DNA of 64,000 nt, from positions 62,001-126,000 of the forward strand of contig CAVXKO010000003.1 in assembly GCA_963762315.1 (NCBI GenBank), written 5' to 3'. Positions 55,265 to 64,000 of the stretch are shown here, piece after piece. This DNA comes from RPQJ01 sp963762315. GTDB taxonomy: Bacteria > Pseudomonadota > Gammaproteobacteria > Steroidobacterales > Steroidobacteraceae. The translations under genes and the position numbers were made by a program. The notes under the pieces were generated by a model that made no database searches, was not told the origin of the DNA, and saw nothing but the letters and a program-made list of their open reading frames with translations. Numbering within the stretch: the first letter of the stretch is position 1; every line of letters begins with the position of its first letter.

Positions 55265-56743
55265 TCAGGACCGGGCACCCCGGAGGTAGCGGTCGCAGGC
55301 GGCGGCCGCCCCGCGACCCTCGTTGATGGCCCAGACTACGAGGCTCTGGCCGCGCCGGCAATCCCCGGCCGCAAAGACGCCCGTCAGGCTCGTGGCGAAC
55401 CGGCCATGCTCGGCCTTTACGTTGCCCCGGGGGTCGCATTCCACCCCCAAGTCCTTCAGAAGTGGGGCCTCGGGCCCGAGGAACCCCATGGCGAGCAGCG
55501 CCAACTGGGCTGGCCGCACCTGTTCGGTGCCCGGGACCTCCACCGGGACGACCTGCCCCTTGTCGTTGCGCTCCCACTTCACCTGGACGGTGACGATCTC
55601 CTTCAGCCGGCCGTCAGCGTCCCCGGTGAACTTCTTCACGGTCGTCAGGTACACGCGCGGATCCGAGCCGAACTTCGCCGCGGCCTCCTCCTGGCCGTAA
55701 TCCACCTTGTGGACCTTGGGCCATTCCGGCCACGGGTTGTCCGGTGCCCGCTCGAGCGGCTGGCGCGGCATGATCTCGATCTGCACGAGGCTGCGGCAGC
55801 CCTGGCGCAGCGAGGTGCCGACGCAGTCCGTGCCGGTGTCGCCGCCGCCGATGACGACGACGTCCTTGCCTCGTGCGTGGATCGGGCTCGCGTCCGGGCC
55901 GCCGTCCAGCAGCGCTTTCGTCGCCCTCGTGAGGAACTCCATCGCGAAATGCACGCCCTCGAGGTTGCGCCCGTCGATGGGCAGGTCACGCGGCTGCGTC
56001 GCGCCCGTGCAGATCACCGTCGCGTCGAAGTCGCGCAGCAGCAGCTGCGCCTCGACGTTCTCGCCGACGGTCGCATTGCACAGGAACTTGATGCCTTCGA
56101 GCTCGAGCTGCTGGATGCGCCGGCTCACCACCTCGCGCTTGTCGAGCTTCATGTTCGGGATGCCGTAAATCAGCAGGCCCCCCGGGCGATCCTCGCGCTC
56201 GAGCACCGTCACCGAGTGGCCGGCGCGGTTAAGCTGCTGGGCCGCCGCGAGACCCGCGGGTCCCGATCCGATCACCGCCACCTTCTTGCCGGTGCGCACG
56301 GCGGGCGGCTCGGGCAACACCCAGCCCTCGTCCCAGCCGCGGTCGATGATCTCGTTCTCGATGTTCTTGATCGTGACCGCCGGCTCGTTCATGCCGAGCA
56401 CGCACGAGCCTTCGCACGGCGCCGGGCACACCCGCCCGGTGAACTCGGGGAAGTTGTTGGTCATGTGCAGGCGATCGAGCGCCTCGCGCCACAACCCGCG
56501 ATACACGAGGTCGTTCCACTCGGGGATGACGTTGTTGATCGGGCAGCCCGAAGCCATGCCGCTGATCAGCTTGCCCGTGTGGCAGAACGGCACGCCGCAG
56601 TCCATGCAGCGCGCGCCCTGCTGGCGCAGGCGCTTCTCCTCGAGGTGCGGGTGGAATTCCTTCCAGTCGCCGATGCGCTCGAGCGGGGCGCGGTCGACCG
56701 GCAGCTCCCGCAGGTACTCGATGAATCCCGTTGGCTTTCCCAT
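55265..56743 (-). CDS. gltD: Glutamate synthase small subunit
   Basis: A 492-residue NADPH-dependent subunit giving electrons to GltB. Cysteines for the iron-sulfur clusters are in GARCMDCGVPFCHTG and CPAPCEGSCVLG; the FAD site is VAVIGSGPAGLAAAQQL and the NADPH site VVVIGGGDTGTDCVG. The C-terminal GVFAAGDCRRGQSLVVWAI completes the fold. It starts 14 bp after the gltB stop. Confidence 0.97.
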   Translation of the reverse strand: MGKPTGFIEYLRELPVDRAPLERIGDWKEFHPHLEEKRLRQQGARCMDCGVPFCHTGKLISGMASGCPINNVIPEWNDLVYRGLWREALDRLHMTNNFPEFTGRVCPAPCEGSCVLGMNEPAVTIKNIENEIIDRGWDEGWVLPEPPAVRTGKKVAVIGSGPAGLAAAQQLNRAGHSVTVLEREDRPGGLLIYGIPNMKLDKREVVSRRIQQLELEGIKFLCNATVGENVEAQLLLRDFDATVICTGATQPRDLPIDGRNLEGVHFAMEFLTRATKALLDGGPDASPIHARGKDVVVIGGGDTGTDCVGTSLRQGCRSLVQIEIMPRQPLERAPDNPWPEWPKVHKVDYGQEEAAAKFGSDPRVYLTTVKKFTGDADGRLKEIVTVQVKWERNDKGQVVPVEVPGTEQVRPAQLALLAMGFLGPEAPLLKDLGVECDPRGNVKAEHGRFATSLTGVFAAGDCRRGQSLVVWAINEGRGAAAACDRYLRGARS

Positions 56744-56757
56744 CTTCTCGTTCCCGG

Positions 56758-59700
56758 TCAGTTGCCGCCGACGCGCGACAGGTCGCGGGCGTTCTCTTCG
56801 AAGGCGACCATGATCGCCTCGTCACCCACGAGGCCCTGCTCCTCGGCGCGCGAGATGCACGCGAGCATGCGCTGGTAGTCCTTCGGGATGACCTTGACGA
56901 ACCTCGGCACCATCGCGTTCCAGTCGTCGAGCACCTGCCTGGCGCGATCGCTCGACGTGTGCTCGAGATGCCGCTCGACGAGCCGGCGCACGTCGGCGAT
57001 CTCGGCTTCGTCCGCGAGTGTCTCGAGGTTCACCATCTGCAGGTTGACGTTGCCCGGGAACCGGCCGGTCTCGTCGAGCACGTAGGCGACGCCGCCCGAC
57101 ATGCCCGCGCCGAAGTTCCGCCCGGTCGGGCCGAGCACGACGACCCGGCCGCCGGTCATGTACTCGCAGCCGTGGTCGCCCACCGCCTCGACGACCGCGT
57201 TCACACCGCTGTTGCGCACGCAGAAGCGCTCGCCCGCCATGCCGCGGATGAACGCCTCGCCGCTCGTGGCGCCGTACAGCGCCACGTTGCCGACGATGAT
57301 GTTCTCCTCGGCCACGAACGTGGCCTCGCGCGGCGGGAACACGGCGAGCTTGCCGCCCGAGAGTCCCTTGCCGACGTAATCGTTTGCGTCGCCTTCGAGC
57401 GAGAGGCTCATCCCCTGGGGAACGAACGCACCGAAGCTCTGGCCGGCCGAGCCGCGGAAGTGCAGGCGGATCGTGTCCTCGGGAAGGCCCTTCGCGCCGT
57501 GGCGGCGCGTGATCTCGCTGCCGGTGATCGTGCCGGCCACTCGATTGACGTTGCGGATCGGCAGTTCGGCGACGACATCCTCGCCGCGCTCGATCGCCGG
57601 CGCGCACAGGTCGAGCAGCGTGGTGACGTCGAGCGAGCGCTCGATGCCGTGATCCTGCGCGTCCTGGCAGTAGCGGCCCCAGTCCGGGTCCACCTCGGGC
57701 GAGTAGAGCAGGCTCGAGAAATCGAGGCCCTTCGCCTTCCAGTGCTCGATCGCCTTGCGCGGCTCGAGCTTGTCCACGCGGCCGACCATCTCCTCGATCG
57801 TACGGAAGCCGAGCTGCGCCATGATCTCGCGCAGGTCCCGCGCGATGAAGTACATGAAGTTCACGACGTGCTCGGGCTTGCCCTTGAACTTCTCGCGCAG
57901 CCGCGGATCCTGCGTCGCCACGCCGGCCGGGCACGTGTTCAAGTGGCAGACGCGCATCATGATGCAGCCTGTCGCCACGAGCGGCGCCGTCGCGAAGCCG
58001 AATTCCTCGGCGCCGAGCAGCGCGGCGATGGCGACGTCGCGCCCCGTCTTCAGCTGGCCGTCGGTTTCCACCGCGATGCGGCTGCGGAGGTTGTTGAGCA
58101 CCAGCGTCTGGTGCGTCTCGGCGAGGCCGAGCTCCCACGGCAGGCCGGCGTGGTGGATCGCCGTCTGCGGCGAGGCGCCGGTGCCGCCGTCGTGTCCGCT
58201 GATGAGCACCACGTCCGCATGCGCCTTGGCGACGCCCGCGGCGATCGTGCCCACGCCGACTTCCGCGACCAGCTTCACGCTCACCCGCGCATGGCGGTTC
58301 GCGTTCTTCAGGTCGTGGATCAGTTCGGCGAGGTCCTCGATCGAGTAGATGTCGTGGTGCGGGGGCGGCGAGATCAGGCCGACGCCCGCGGTGGTGTGCC
58401 GCGTCTTCGCGATCCACGGGTATACCTTGGTGCCCGGCAGCTGGCCGCCCTCGCCGGGCTTGGCGCCCTGCGCCATCTTGATCTGCAGTTCCTGCGCGCT
58501 CACGAGGTATTCGCTCGTCACGCCGAAGCGGCCCGACGCCACCTGCTTGATAGCGGAGTTCTTCGAGTCGCCGTTCGGCAGCGGCACGAATCGCTCCGGA
58601 TCCTCGCCGCCCTCGCCGGTGTTGCTCTTGCCGCCGATGCGGTTCATCGCGATCGCGAGGGTCTCGTGCGCTTCCTTGCTGATCGAGCCGTACGACATCG
58701 CGCCCGTCTTGAAGCGCTTGACGATGCTCTCGACCGGCTCGACCTCCTCGATCGGGACCGCGTCGCCCGCCTTGAACTCCAGCAGGCCGCGCAACGTGCA
58801 CAGGTTCGTCGCCTGGTCGTTGATCAGCCCGGCGTACGACTTGTACGTCTCGTAGCTGCCGGTGCGCACCGACTTCTGCAGGCGGTGGATGCTCTCCGGG
58901 TTGAAGAGGTGGTATTCGCCCTCGGCGCGCCACTGGTACTCGCCGCCCACCGGCAACGCATGGCGCGCGGCCGCGCGCTCGGAGAATGCGGCCTGGTGGC
59001 GCATCAGCACCTCCTGCGCGATGACGTCGGTGCCGATGCCGCCGACGCGGGACGACGTCCAGCTGAAGTACTCGTCGATGACGTCCTGCCTCAGGCCGAT
59101 CGCCTCGAACACCTGCGCGCCTCGATAACTCTGCAGCGAGGAGATGCCCATCTTCGAGGCGACCTTGATGACGCCCTTCGAGCCGGCCTTGACGAAGTTC
59201 TTGCAGGCGGTCTTGTGGTCGATGCCCGTGAGCGTGCCCTCGTGGATCATGTGGTCGATCGTCTCGAAGGCGAGGTACGGGTTGATCGCGCTCACGCCGT
59301 AGCCGATCAGCAGCGAGAAGTGGTGCACCTCGCGCGCCTCCCCCGTCTCGAGCACGAGGCTCGCACGCGTGCGCAGCCCCTCCCGGATCAGGTAGTGGTG
59401 CAGGCCGGCGACGGCCATCAGCGCCGGGATCGGCGCGAAGTCCTTGTTGACGCCGCGGTCGCTCAGGATGATGACGTTGACCTCTTCTTCCTCGATGAGG
59501 CGGCGCGCCATCAGGCGCAGCTCTTCCATCGACTTCACGAGGCCCTTCTCTCCGCGGCTCACGCGGAACAGGATCGGCAGCACGCCGACGCGCAGGCCCG
59601 GCAGGTCCATGCGGCGGACGCGCGCGAATTCCTCGTTGGTGATGATCGGCCACTTCAGCTCGAGGCGGCGGCAGTCGGAAGGCTGCGGGTTCAGCAGGTT

Positions 59701-61419
59701 GCCTTCCGAGCCGAGGCGCGTCTCGGCCGAGGTGATGATTTCCTCGCGGATGCAGTCGATCGGCGGGTTCGTCACCTGCGCGAACAGCTGCTTGAAGTAG
59801 TCGTAGAGCGGACGCGGCTTGTTCGACAGCACCGCGAGCGGCGTGTCGTTGCCCATCGACCCGACGGCCTCGACGCCGTCGCGCGCCATCGGCGCGATGA
59901 GGATGCGCTGGTCCTCGAAGGTGTAGCCGAACGCGACCTGGCGCTGCAGCAGGCTCTCGGGATCCGGCTGCGGCATCTCGGGCGGCTGCGGCAGGTCGTC
60001 GACGTGGATCAGGTACTCGTCGAGCCACTCGCGGTACGGGCGCTGCGCGGTGATCGTGCGCTTGATCTCCTCGTCCTCGACGATGCGGCCCTCGGCGGTG
60101 TCTACGAGGAACATCTTGCCGGGCTGCAGGCGGCCCTTGCGCGCGATGTTGTCGGCCGGCACGTCGAGCACGCCCGCTTCGGAGGCGAGGATCACCAGGT
60201 CGTCCTTCGTGACGTAGTAGCGCCCCGGCCGCAGGCCGTTGCGGTCGAGCACCGCGCCGATCTGCGTGCCGTCGGTGAACGAGATCGACGCCGGGCCGTC
60301 CCACGGCTCCATGAGGCTCGAGTGGTACTGGTAGAAGGCGCGCTTCTGGTCGTCCATGCCCGGGTCGTTCGACCAGGGCTCGGGGATCATCATCATCATC
60401 GCGTGCGGCAGCGAGCGGCCCGACAGGTAGAGCAGCTCGAGCGTGTTGTCGAACATGCCCGAGTCGCTGCCGTTCGGGTTGATGATCGGGCGGATCTTCT
60501 TGATGTCCTCGCCGAACAGCTCCGCCTCGAAGCGCGCCTCGCGGGCGTGCATCCAGTTGGCGTTGCCGCGCACCGTGTTGATCTCGCCGTTGTGGGCGAT
60601 GTAGCGGTAGGGATGGGCACGGTCCCAGCTCGGGAAGGTGTTGGTGCTGAAGCGCGAATGCACCAGCGCCAGGGCCGTCTCCATCAGCGGGTTGTGCAGG
60701 TCGGGGAAGTACTGGTCGAGTTGCGTCGTGAGCAGCATGCCCTTGAAGACGATCGTCCGGCACGACAGGCTGACGATGTACCAGGACTCGGCGCCCGCGA
60801 GCGTCGAGGTGCGGATCTCGTTGTACGCGCGCTTGCGGATCACGTAGAGCTTGCGCTCGAAGCCCAGCTCGTCCGCGATGTCCTCGCTGCGCTTGATGAA
60901 GACCTGGCGCATGAACGGCTCGCAGGAGCGGGCCGTCTCGCCGAGCATGCCGTTCTGCGTCGGTACCGTGCGCCAGCCGAGCACGTGCTGGCCCTCGGAC
61001 TGCACCACCTGCTCGAACTTCTGCTCGACCTGGCGGCGGATCGTCGGGTTGCGCGGCAGGAAGATGATGCCGCTGCCGTACTGGCCGGCCGCGGGCAGGG
61101 CGATGCGCGCCTTGCGGCACACCTCTTCGTTGAACGCGTGGGGCATCTGCAGCAGCACGCCCGCGCCGTCGCCCGTGTTGATCTCGCAGCCGCAGGCGCC
61201 GCGGTGGTCGAGGTTCTTCAGGACCTGGATGGCCTGTTCGAGGATGCGGTGGGACTTCTGCCCCTTGATGTTCGCGACGAAGCCGACGCCGCAGGCGTCG
61301 TGCTCGAACTGCGGGTCGTACAGGCCCTGTTTCCCGGGCCGGCCCGGCGCCTCAGGGATGGGCTCGTGCCCACCCGGGAGTGGGGTCGCGCGGGTGGCGG
61401 GGTGCTGCTGTTCGCTCAT
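56758..61419 (-). CDS. gltB: Glutamate synthase large subunit
   Basis: A 1553-residue enzyme that makes two glutamates from glutamine and 2-oxoglutarate. The start chosen places the N-terminal nucleophile Cys (DACGVGFV) at residue 43 after a 42-residue propeptide, as in E. coli. Present are the class II amidotransferase domain, central domain, FMN domain (GVGLISPPPHHDIYSIEDLA), 3Fe-4S cysteines (CIMMRVCHLNTCPAGVATQD) and the beta-helical domain. It leads the leftward gltBD operon. Confidence 0.97.
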   Translation of the reverse strand: MSEQQHPATRATPLPGGHEPIPEAPGRPGKQGLYDPQFEHDACGVGFVANIKGQKSHRILEQAIQVLKNLDHRGACGCEINTGDGAGVLLQMPHAFNEEVCRKARIALPAAGQYGSGIIFLPRNPTIRRQVEQKFEQVVQSEGQHVLGWRTVPTQNGMLGETARSCEPFMRQVFIKRSEDIADELGFERKLYVIRKRAYNEIRTSTLAGAESWYIVSLSCRTIVFKGMLLTTQLDQYFPDLHNPLMETALALVHSRFSTNTFPSWDRAHPYRYIAHNGEINTVRGNANWMHAREARFEAELFGEDIKKIRPIINPNGSDSGMFDNTLELLYLSGRSLPHAMMMMIPEPWSNDPGMDDQKRAFYQYHSSLMEPWDGPASISFTDGTQIGAVLDRNGLRPGRYYVTKDDLVILASEAGVLDVPADNIARKGRLQPGKMFLVDTAEGRIVEDEEIKRTITAQRPYREWLDEYLIHVDDLPQPPEMPQPDPESLLQRQVAFGYTFEDQRILIAPMARDGVEAVGSMGNDTPLAVLSNKPRPLYDYFKQLFAQVTNPPIDCIREEIITSAETRLGSEGNLLNPQPSDCRRLELKWPIITNEEFARVRRMDLPGLRVGVLPILFRVSRGEKGLVKSMEELRLMARRLIEEEEVNVIILSDRGVNKDFAPIPALMAVAGLHHYLIREGLRTRASLVLETGEAREVHHFSLLIGYGVSAINPYLAFETIDHMIHEGTLTGIDHKTACKNFVKAGSKGVIKVASKMGISSLQSYRGAQVFEAIGLRQDVIDEYFSWTSSRVGGIGTDVIAQEVLMRHQAAFSERAAARHALPVGGEYQWRAEGEYHLFNPESIHRLQKSVRTGSYETYKSYAGLINDQATNLCTLRGLLEFKAGDAVPIEEVEPVESIVKRFKTGAMSYGSISKEAHETLAIAMNRIGGKSNTGEGGEDPERFVPLPNGDSKNSAIKQVASGRFGVTSEYLVSAQELQIKMAQGAKPGEGGQLPGTKVYPWIAKTRHTTAGVGLISPPPHHDIYSIEDLAELIHDLKNANRHARVSVKLVAEVGVGTIAAGVAKAHADVVLISGHDGGTGASPQTAIHHAGLPWELGLAETHQTLVLNNLRSRIAVETDGQLKTGRDVAIAALLGAEEFGFATAPLVATGCIMMRVCHLNTCPAGVATQDPRLREKFKGKPEHVVNFMYFIARDLREIMAQLGFRTIEEMVGRVDKLEPRKAIEHWKAKGLDFSSLLYSPEVDPDWGRYCQDAQDHGIERSLDVTTLLDLCAPAIERGEDVVAELPIRNVNRVAGTITGSEITRRHGAKGLPEDTIRLHFRGSAGQSFGAFVPQGMSLSLEGDANDYVGKGLSGGKLAVFPPREATFVAEENIIVGNVALYGATSGEAFIRGMAGERFCVRNSGVNAVVEAVGDHGCEYMTGGRVVVLGPTGRNFGAGMSGGVAYVLDETGRFPGNVNLQMVNLETLADEAEIADVRRLVERHLEHTSSDRARQVLDDWNAMVPRFVKVIPKDYQRMLACISRAEEQGLVGDEAIMVAFEENARDLSRVGGN

Positions 61420-61683
61420 CGTCGGCCCTTCCTGCGGATTCCAGTCGCTCAGGCGCACGGCAGAGCCACGGCTCGGTCGGAGCCGGGACCCCCAGATCCT
61501 GGGCGACGGTCGTGGATACGTCACTCATATGACACGCTCGCCGCGCGTCGTCAATGCACTGCAACAAAGTGGTCTGAGTCCGACGCCCGGAGTCATGACG
61601 GGGCCCCTCCGAAGGGCTGGCGCGACCCGGCGCAATCCTGTTAGCGTCCCGTTCGGCTGCAAGCGAAAACAAAGGGGATTCAA

Positions 61684-62000
61684 ATGGATGCATCGACGAC
61701 GGCCGGCACGCTGGGCACCGGCCTGGGCGTGTTCCTGATCGTGTTGCTCGTGCTCGGCGCGGTGAGCGGGCTCGTGGTGGGCGCGATCGCCCGGTTCCTG
61801 CTGCCCGGGCCCGATCCGATGAGCTGGGGCAAGACCATGCTGTACGGCATCGGCGGGTCCTTCCTGGGGGGCTGGTGGCGAGGGTTCTCGGCGTCCCGGA
61901 GACCTTCGGGTTCGTGCTTTCCGTGGCCTGCGCCGCCGGCCTGATCTGGTTCTTTACGCGCCGCAACAAGCCCGCCGGCGGGCCCCCGGCGAAGATCTAA
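61684..62000 (+). CDS. GlsB/YeaQ-type membrane protein (one frameshift)
   Basis: About 105 residues with three hydrophobic segments. GLVVGAIARFLLPGPDPMSW is the family hallmark, followed by TMLYGIGGSFLGG. An error in a run of six G near 61868 shifts the frame; the rest is VARVLGVPETFGFVLSVACA and FFTRRNKPAGG, ending at TAA 62000. Small stress-associated inner membrane protein of unknown mechanism. Divergent from gltB, with 264 bp between them that hold no gene. Confidence 0.82.
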
Positions 62001-62008
62001 CTCACTGA

Positions 62009-62022
62009 TTTATAATTATAAA
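62009..62022. promoter_or_regulatory. 14-bp A+T palindrome containing TATAAT
   Basis: TTTATAATTATAAA is perfectly symmetric and carries TATAAT on both strands. In this GC-rich sequence it is the best -10 candidate in the gap before rlpA, although the -35 position is poor on both strands. Confidence 0.4.
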
Positions 62023-62029
62023 TAAGCCG

Positions 62030-62047
62030 TCCGGGGGCATCCCCGGA
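62030..62047. terminator. 7-bp-stem hairpin TCCGGGG-GCAT-CCCCGGA
   Basis: A perfect GC-rich stem with a 4-nt loop 30 bp after the GlsB-like stop. No T-run follows on the plus strand; the A+T palindrome flanks it on the left. It may end the upstream transcript. Confidence 0.45.
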
Positions 62048-62235
62048 GCGGCTCTGGTATCCTTGCCGGGAACTCGCGGCAGGGTGGCAGGTCCCATGAG
62101 CCGCGGATTTCGTGTACCGGCTGCCCCTCTCGGCAGCTGCGTGAGGCACGTCACCGTTGGAGCAAGCTCCGTTGACCCCGGCTTTCGGGGCCACCAGTCT
62201 CCACCCCCAGGATACAGCCCGAGAACCCGCCCGCC

Positions 62236-62718
62236 ATGCCCATGACGAACGCCCGCACCCGTGTCCGCCGCTTGCCGCGCAGCCGCCGCGCTGCCGCGCT
62301 GGTTGCGGCGTGGGCGATGGTCCTGGCGCCGGGCGGCCTCGTGCGGGCGGATACCCAGCCGACCAGCGGCCTGACCGGCGCCCTCGAGCAGGAGATCGCC
62401 AGCCCCGCGCAGGAAGGAGTGGTCTCCTGGTACGGGGCCGCGTTCCAGGACCGCAAGACGGCCAGCGGCGAGCGCTTCGATTCGGCCGCCTACACCATGG
62501 CGCACCCGAGCCTGCCTTTCGGCACGAGGGTGAAAGTCACGAACATGCGCAACGGCCGCAGCGTCGTCGTGCGCGTCAACGACCGCGGGCCGTTCGTCGG
62601 CAAGCGCATTGCGGACCTGTCCCAGGCCGCGGCGACGGAGATCGGCATGATGCGGCGGGGCGTCGCCCGGGCGCGCATCGAAGTGCTGCAGGATCTTGCG
62701 GTCCCCGAGACCGGCTGA
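62236..62718 (+). CDS. rlpA: RlpA-like septal ring lytic transglycosylase
   Basis: A 160-residue exported protein. A hydrophobic N-terminal segment (AALVAAWAMVLAPGGLVRA) acts as signal peptide with no clear lipobox. The double-psi beta-barrel domain is GVVSWYGAAFQDRKTASGER, AYTMAHPSLPFGTRVKV and VVVRVNDRGPFVGKRIADLS, with the catalytic Asp in VNDRGPF. RlpA cleaves peptidoglycan strands lacking stem peptides. No SPOR domain is present, so it is a short form. Confidence 0.9.
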   Translation: MPMTNARTRVRRLPRSRRAAALVAAWAMVLAPGGLVRADTQPTSGLTGALEQEIASPAQEGVVSWYGAAFQDRKTASGERFDSAAYTMAHPSLPFGTRVKVTNMRNGRSVVVRVNDRGPFVGKRIADLSQAAATEIGMMRRGVARARIEVLQDLAVPETG

Positions 62719-62739
62719 TTCCCGGGCGCCTGGGGCCGG

Positions 62740-63678
62740 ATGACGCAATCCACGCACGAAGTCATGGCGGCCGACGAGTCGCTGCTGCAGAGGCTCGTCG
62801 CCGCCGTCCTGCGCTTCACGTTGAAATCGACGTTGCTGCCGGCGTTCCAGTCGGGTGTTCCGATGGCGCAGCAGCGCTCGCGCATCGCCACCGTGACGAA
62901 GCTGACCCTCGCCCCGCGCGGCGCATCGTATCGCCCCGGCAAGTGCGGCGGTGTCGCGGGCGAGTGGGTGGCCGCGAAAGGCGCCAGCGCCTCGAAGCGC
63001 GCGATGCTGTACCTGCACGGCGGCGCGTACTGCGTCGGCTCGCCGGCCACGCACCGGGTGATCACCGGGCAACTCGCGTTGCGCTGTGCAGCGCGGGTCT
63101 TTGCCGCCGACTATCGCCTGGCGCCGGAGCATCCGTTCCCGGCGGCCGTCGACGATGCGGTGGCGGCCTATCGCGGCCTGCTCGATGCGGGGCACGCGCC
63201 GGACGATCTCGTCATCGCGGGGGATTCGGCGGGCGGCGGCCTCGCAATGGCCACGGCTGTGCGGCTGCGTGACCTCGGCGTCCCCTTGCCCGGTGCGCTC
63301 GTCGTGTTCTCGCCGTGGGTCGACTTGCGCGAATTCCAGCGCGTCCGGCCGCCCGCCGGCGACATCATGATCGTCGAGCCCTGGGTGAACGAGTGCGCGC
63401 GCTTCTACCTCGCCGGTCGCGATGCCGCCGAGCCGCTGGCGTCGCCGATCGAGGCGGACCTGCGCGGCCTGCCGCGCACGATGATCCAGGTGGGCGTCGA
63501 CGAGGTGTTGCTCGAGGATTCACGCCGCCTGCATGCACGGTTGGCCGAGGCGGGTGTGCCGGTGATGCTGCAGGAATACCCGAGGCGCTGGCACGTCTTC
63601 CAAGTGAACGCCGGGCCGCTCGCCGATGCCAATCGCGCGCTCGAGCGCGTGGCGCAGTTCGTTCGCTCCGGCCCTTGA
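62740..63678 (+). CDS. HSL-family alpha/beta hydrolase (esterase)
   Basis: A 312-residue hormone-sensitive-lipase-type esterase: oxyanion motif YLHGGAYCVGS, ADYRLAPEHPFPA, nucleophile VIAGDSAGGGLAM near residue 165, acid in QVGVDEVLLEDS and His in RRWHVFQ. It lacks a signal peptide. It starts 22 bp after rlpA. A second HSL-type gene faces it just downstream. Confidence 0.92.
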   Translation: MTQSTHEVMAADESLLQRLVAAVLRFTLKSTLLPAFQSGVPMAQQRSRIATVTKLTLAPRGASYRPGKCGGVAGEWVAAKGASASKRAMLYLHGGAYCVGSPATHRVITGQLALRCAARVFAADYRLAPEHPFPAAVDDAVAAYRGLLDAGHAPDDLVIAGDSAGGGLAMATAVRLRDLGVPLPGALVVFSPWVDLREFQRVRPPAGDIMIVEPWVNECARFYLAGRDAAEPLASPIEADLRGLPRTMIQVGVDEVLLEDSRRLHARLAEAGVPVMLQEYPRRWHVFQVNAGPLADANRALERVAQFVRSGP

Positions 63679-63692
63679 GACGCTGCCCCGTC

Positions 63693-64000
63693 CTATAACG
63701 AAGCGGTCGGACCCTGGACGAAATCGGGCACTGCCGTGACCGTCGGCGGCGGGGGCGGCGGCGCATGCGCAATGGCGCGTCGACCCGCGTGCTTCAGGAT
63801 GAAGTCCGCCACCTCACGCTGAGCCGCGCGGGCTTCGGGGACCCAGCGGATCACGTGGAACACGTGCGGCAGGTCGATGAAGACCTTGATCTCGGCCGGC
63901 GTGCCGGCCTGGCTCGCGCGATCGTGCGCACGCACCGAGTCGTCGAGCAGCATTTCCGTCGAGCCGGCGTGGAACAGCAGCGGCGGCAGGCCGGCCCAGT
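63693..64000 (-). CDS. HSL-family alpha/beta hydrolase, C-terminal part (partial)
   Basis: The gene enters from the right edge; its last 100 or so codons are seen. The segment LPPLLFHAGSTEMLLDDSVR holds the acid-containing loop, and DLPHVFHVIRW the catalytic His. A Pro-rich tail follows (HAPPPPPPTVTAVPD). It converges on the other HSL esterase with 14 bp between their stops. The two look like separate paralogues rather than a duplication, since the visible residues differ greatly. Confidence 0.85.
   Translation of the reverse strand, partial: WAGLPPLLFHAGSTEMLLDDSVRAHDRASQAGTPAEIKVFIDLPHVFHVIRWVPEARAAQREVADFILKHAGRRAIAHAPPPPPPTVTAVPDFVQGPTASL

Noticed and set aside
56731..61644. A plus-strand open frame of 1637 codons opposite gltB-gltD
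   Set aside because: Mirror image of GltB codon use with no recognisable domain; GltB itself is unmistakable on the other strand.
62009..62022. Attachment site or mobile element edge at the A+T palindrome
   Set aside because: No integrase, tRNA gene or direct repeat flanks it; a promoter is the simpler reading.
63693..64000. Recent tandem duplication of the HSL esterase
   Set aside because: The visible C-terminal part differs too much from the neighbour at 62740 and is on the opposite strand.

Overview
The window is about 64 kb of GC-rich DNA (roughly two thirds G+C), densely packed on both strands with short gaps and frequent 4-bp ATGA or GTGA overlaps. Gene content (GltBD, PPK1 and PPK2, an RND pump, a FadL-type and a phosphate-selective-type porin, lipoproteins, Psd, PgpA, a YbiT-type ABC-F protein) indicates a Gram-negative proteobacterium. 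A free-living gammaproteobacterium of the Xanthomonadales/Nevskiales/Steroidobacter kind is my best inference, but no marker gene fixes it. I see no rRNA, tRNA, CRISPR array, insertion sequence, integrase or phage gene.

Sequence quality is uneven. From position 1 to about 10.3 kb nearly every gene is cut by several single-base indels, usually in G/C runs, while the rest carries only about eight isolated ones. The simplest reading is sequencing or assembly error, so I annotate these genes as interrupted CDS rather than pseudogenes.

Layout: 0-4.3 kb, a dipeptide-epimerase-type enolase and a leftward envelope-glycan group (LpxH-like phosphatase, GT4 glycosyltransferase, DUF2334 deacetylase). 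4.4-8.5 kb, ParA-like ATPase, phosphatidylserine decarboxylase, a divergent class III aminotransferase and a membrane protein. 8.8-16.3 kb, a repeat lipoprotein, GNAT, an atypical pyruvate kinase, DUF3562, PPK1 and a pterin dehydratase-cupin fusion. 16.4-21 kb, FadL-type porin with a divergent AraC regulator, DUF1203, a ClpP-like periplasmic protein and a secreted HAD phosphatase. 21-28.4 kb, a LysR-controlled arylsulfatase, porin and GMC oxidoreductase set, then DUF502 and AraC. 29.5-31.7 kb, a coupled operon of a CDP-alcohol phosphatidyltransferase, a PhnW-like aminotransferase and PgpA. 31.9-41.6 kb, mostly housekeeping and envelope genes (ABC-F, CrcB/DUF190, quinone oxidoreductase, hydrolase, FKBP, methyltransferase, M61 peptidase, SDR). 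41.8-44 kb, a second lipid operon (CDP-alcohol phosphatidyltransferase, diacylglycerol kinase, CdsA-like), resembling E. coli ynbAB with a kinase inserted. 44.9-51.3 kb, an RND adapter, pump and secreted alkylsulfatase run. 51.4-61.4 kb, PPK2, a GGDEF-EAL protein and gltD-gltB. 61.7-64 kb, a small GlsB-like membrane protein, RlpA and two facing HSL-family esterases.

Two themes recur. Three separate loci act on phospholipid head groups, two of them having their own CDP-alcohol phosphatidyltransferase. Sulfate esters appear twice: an exported arylsulfatase with a porin and an oxidase, and an exported alkylsulfatase attached to an efflux pump. These, plus a one-frame pterin dehydratase-cupin fusion, are the parts most worth following up.
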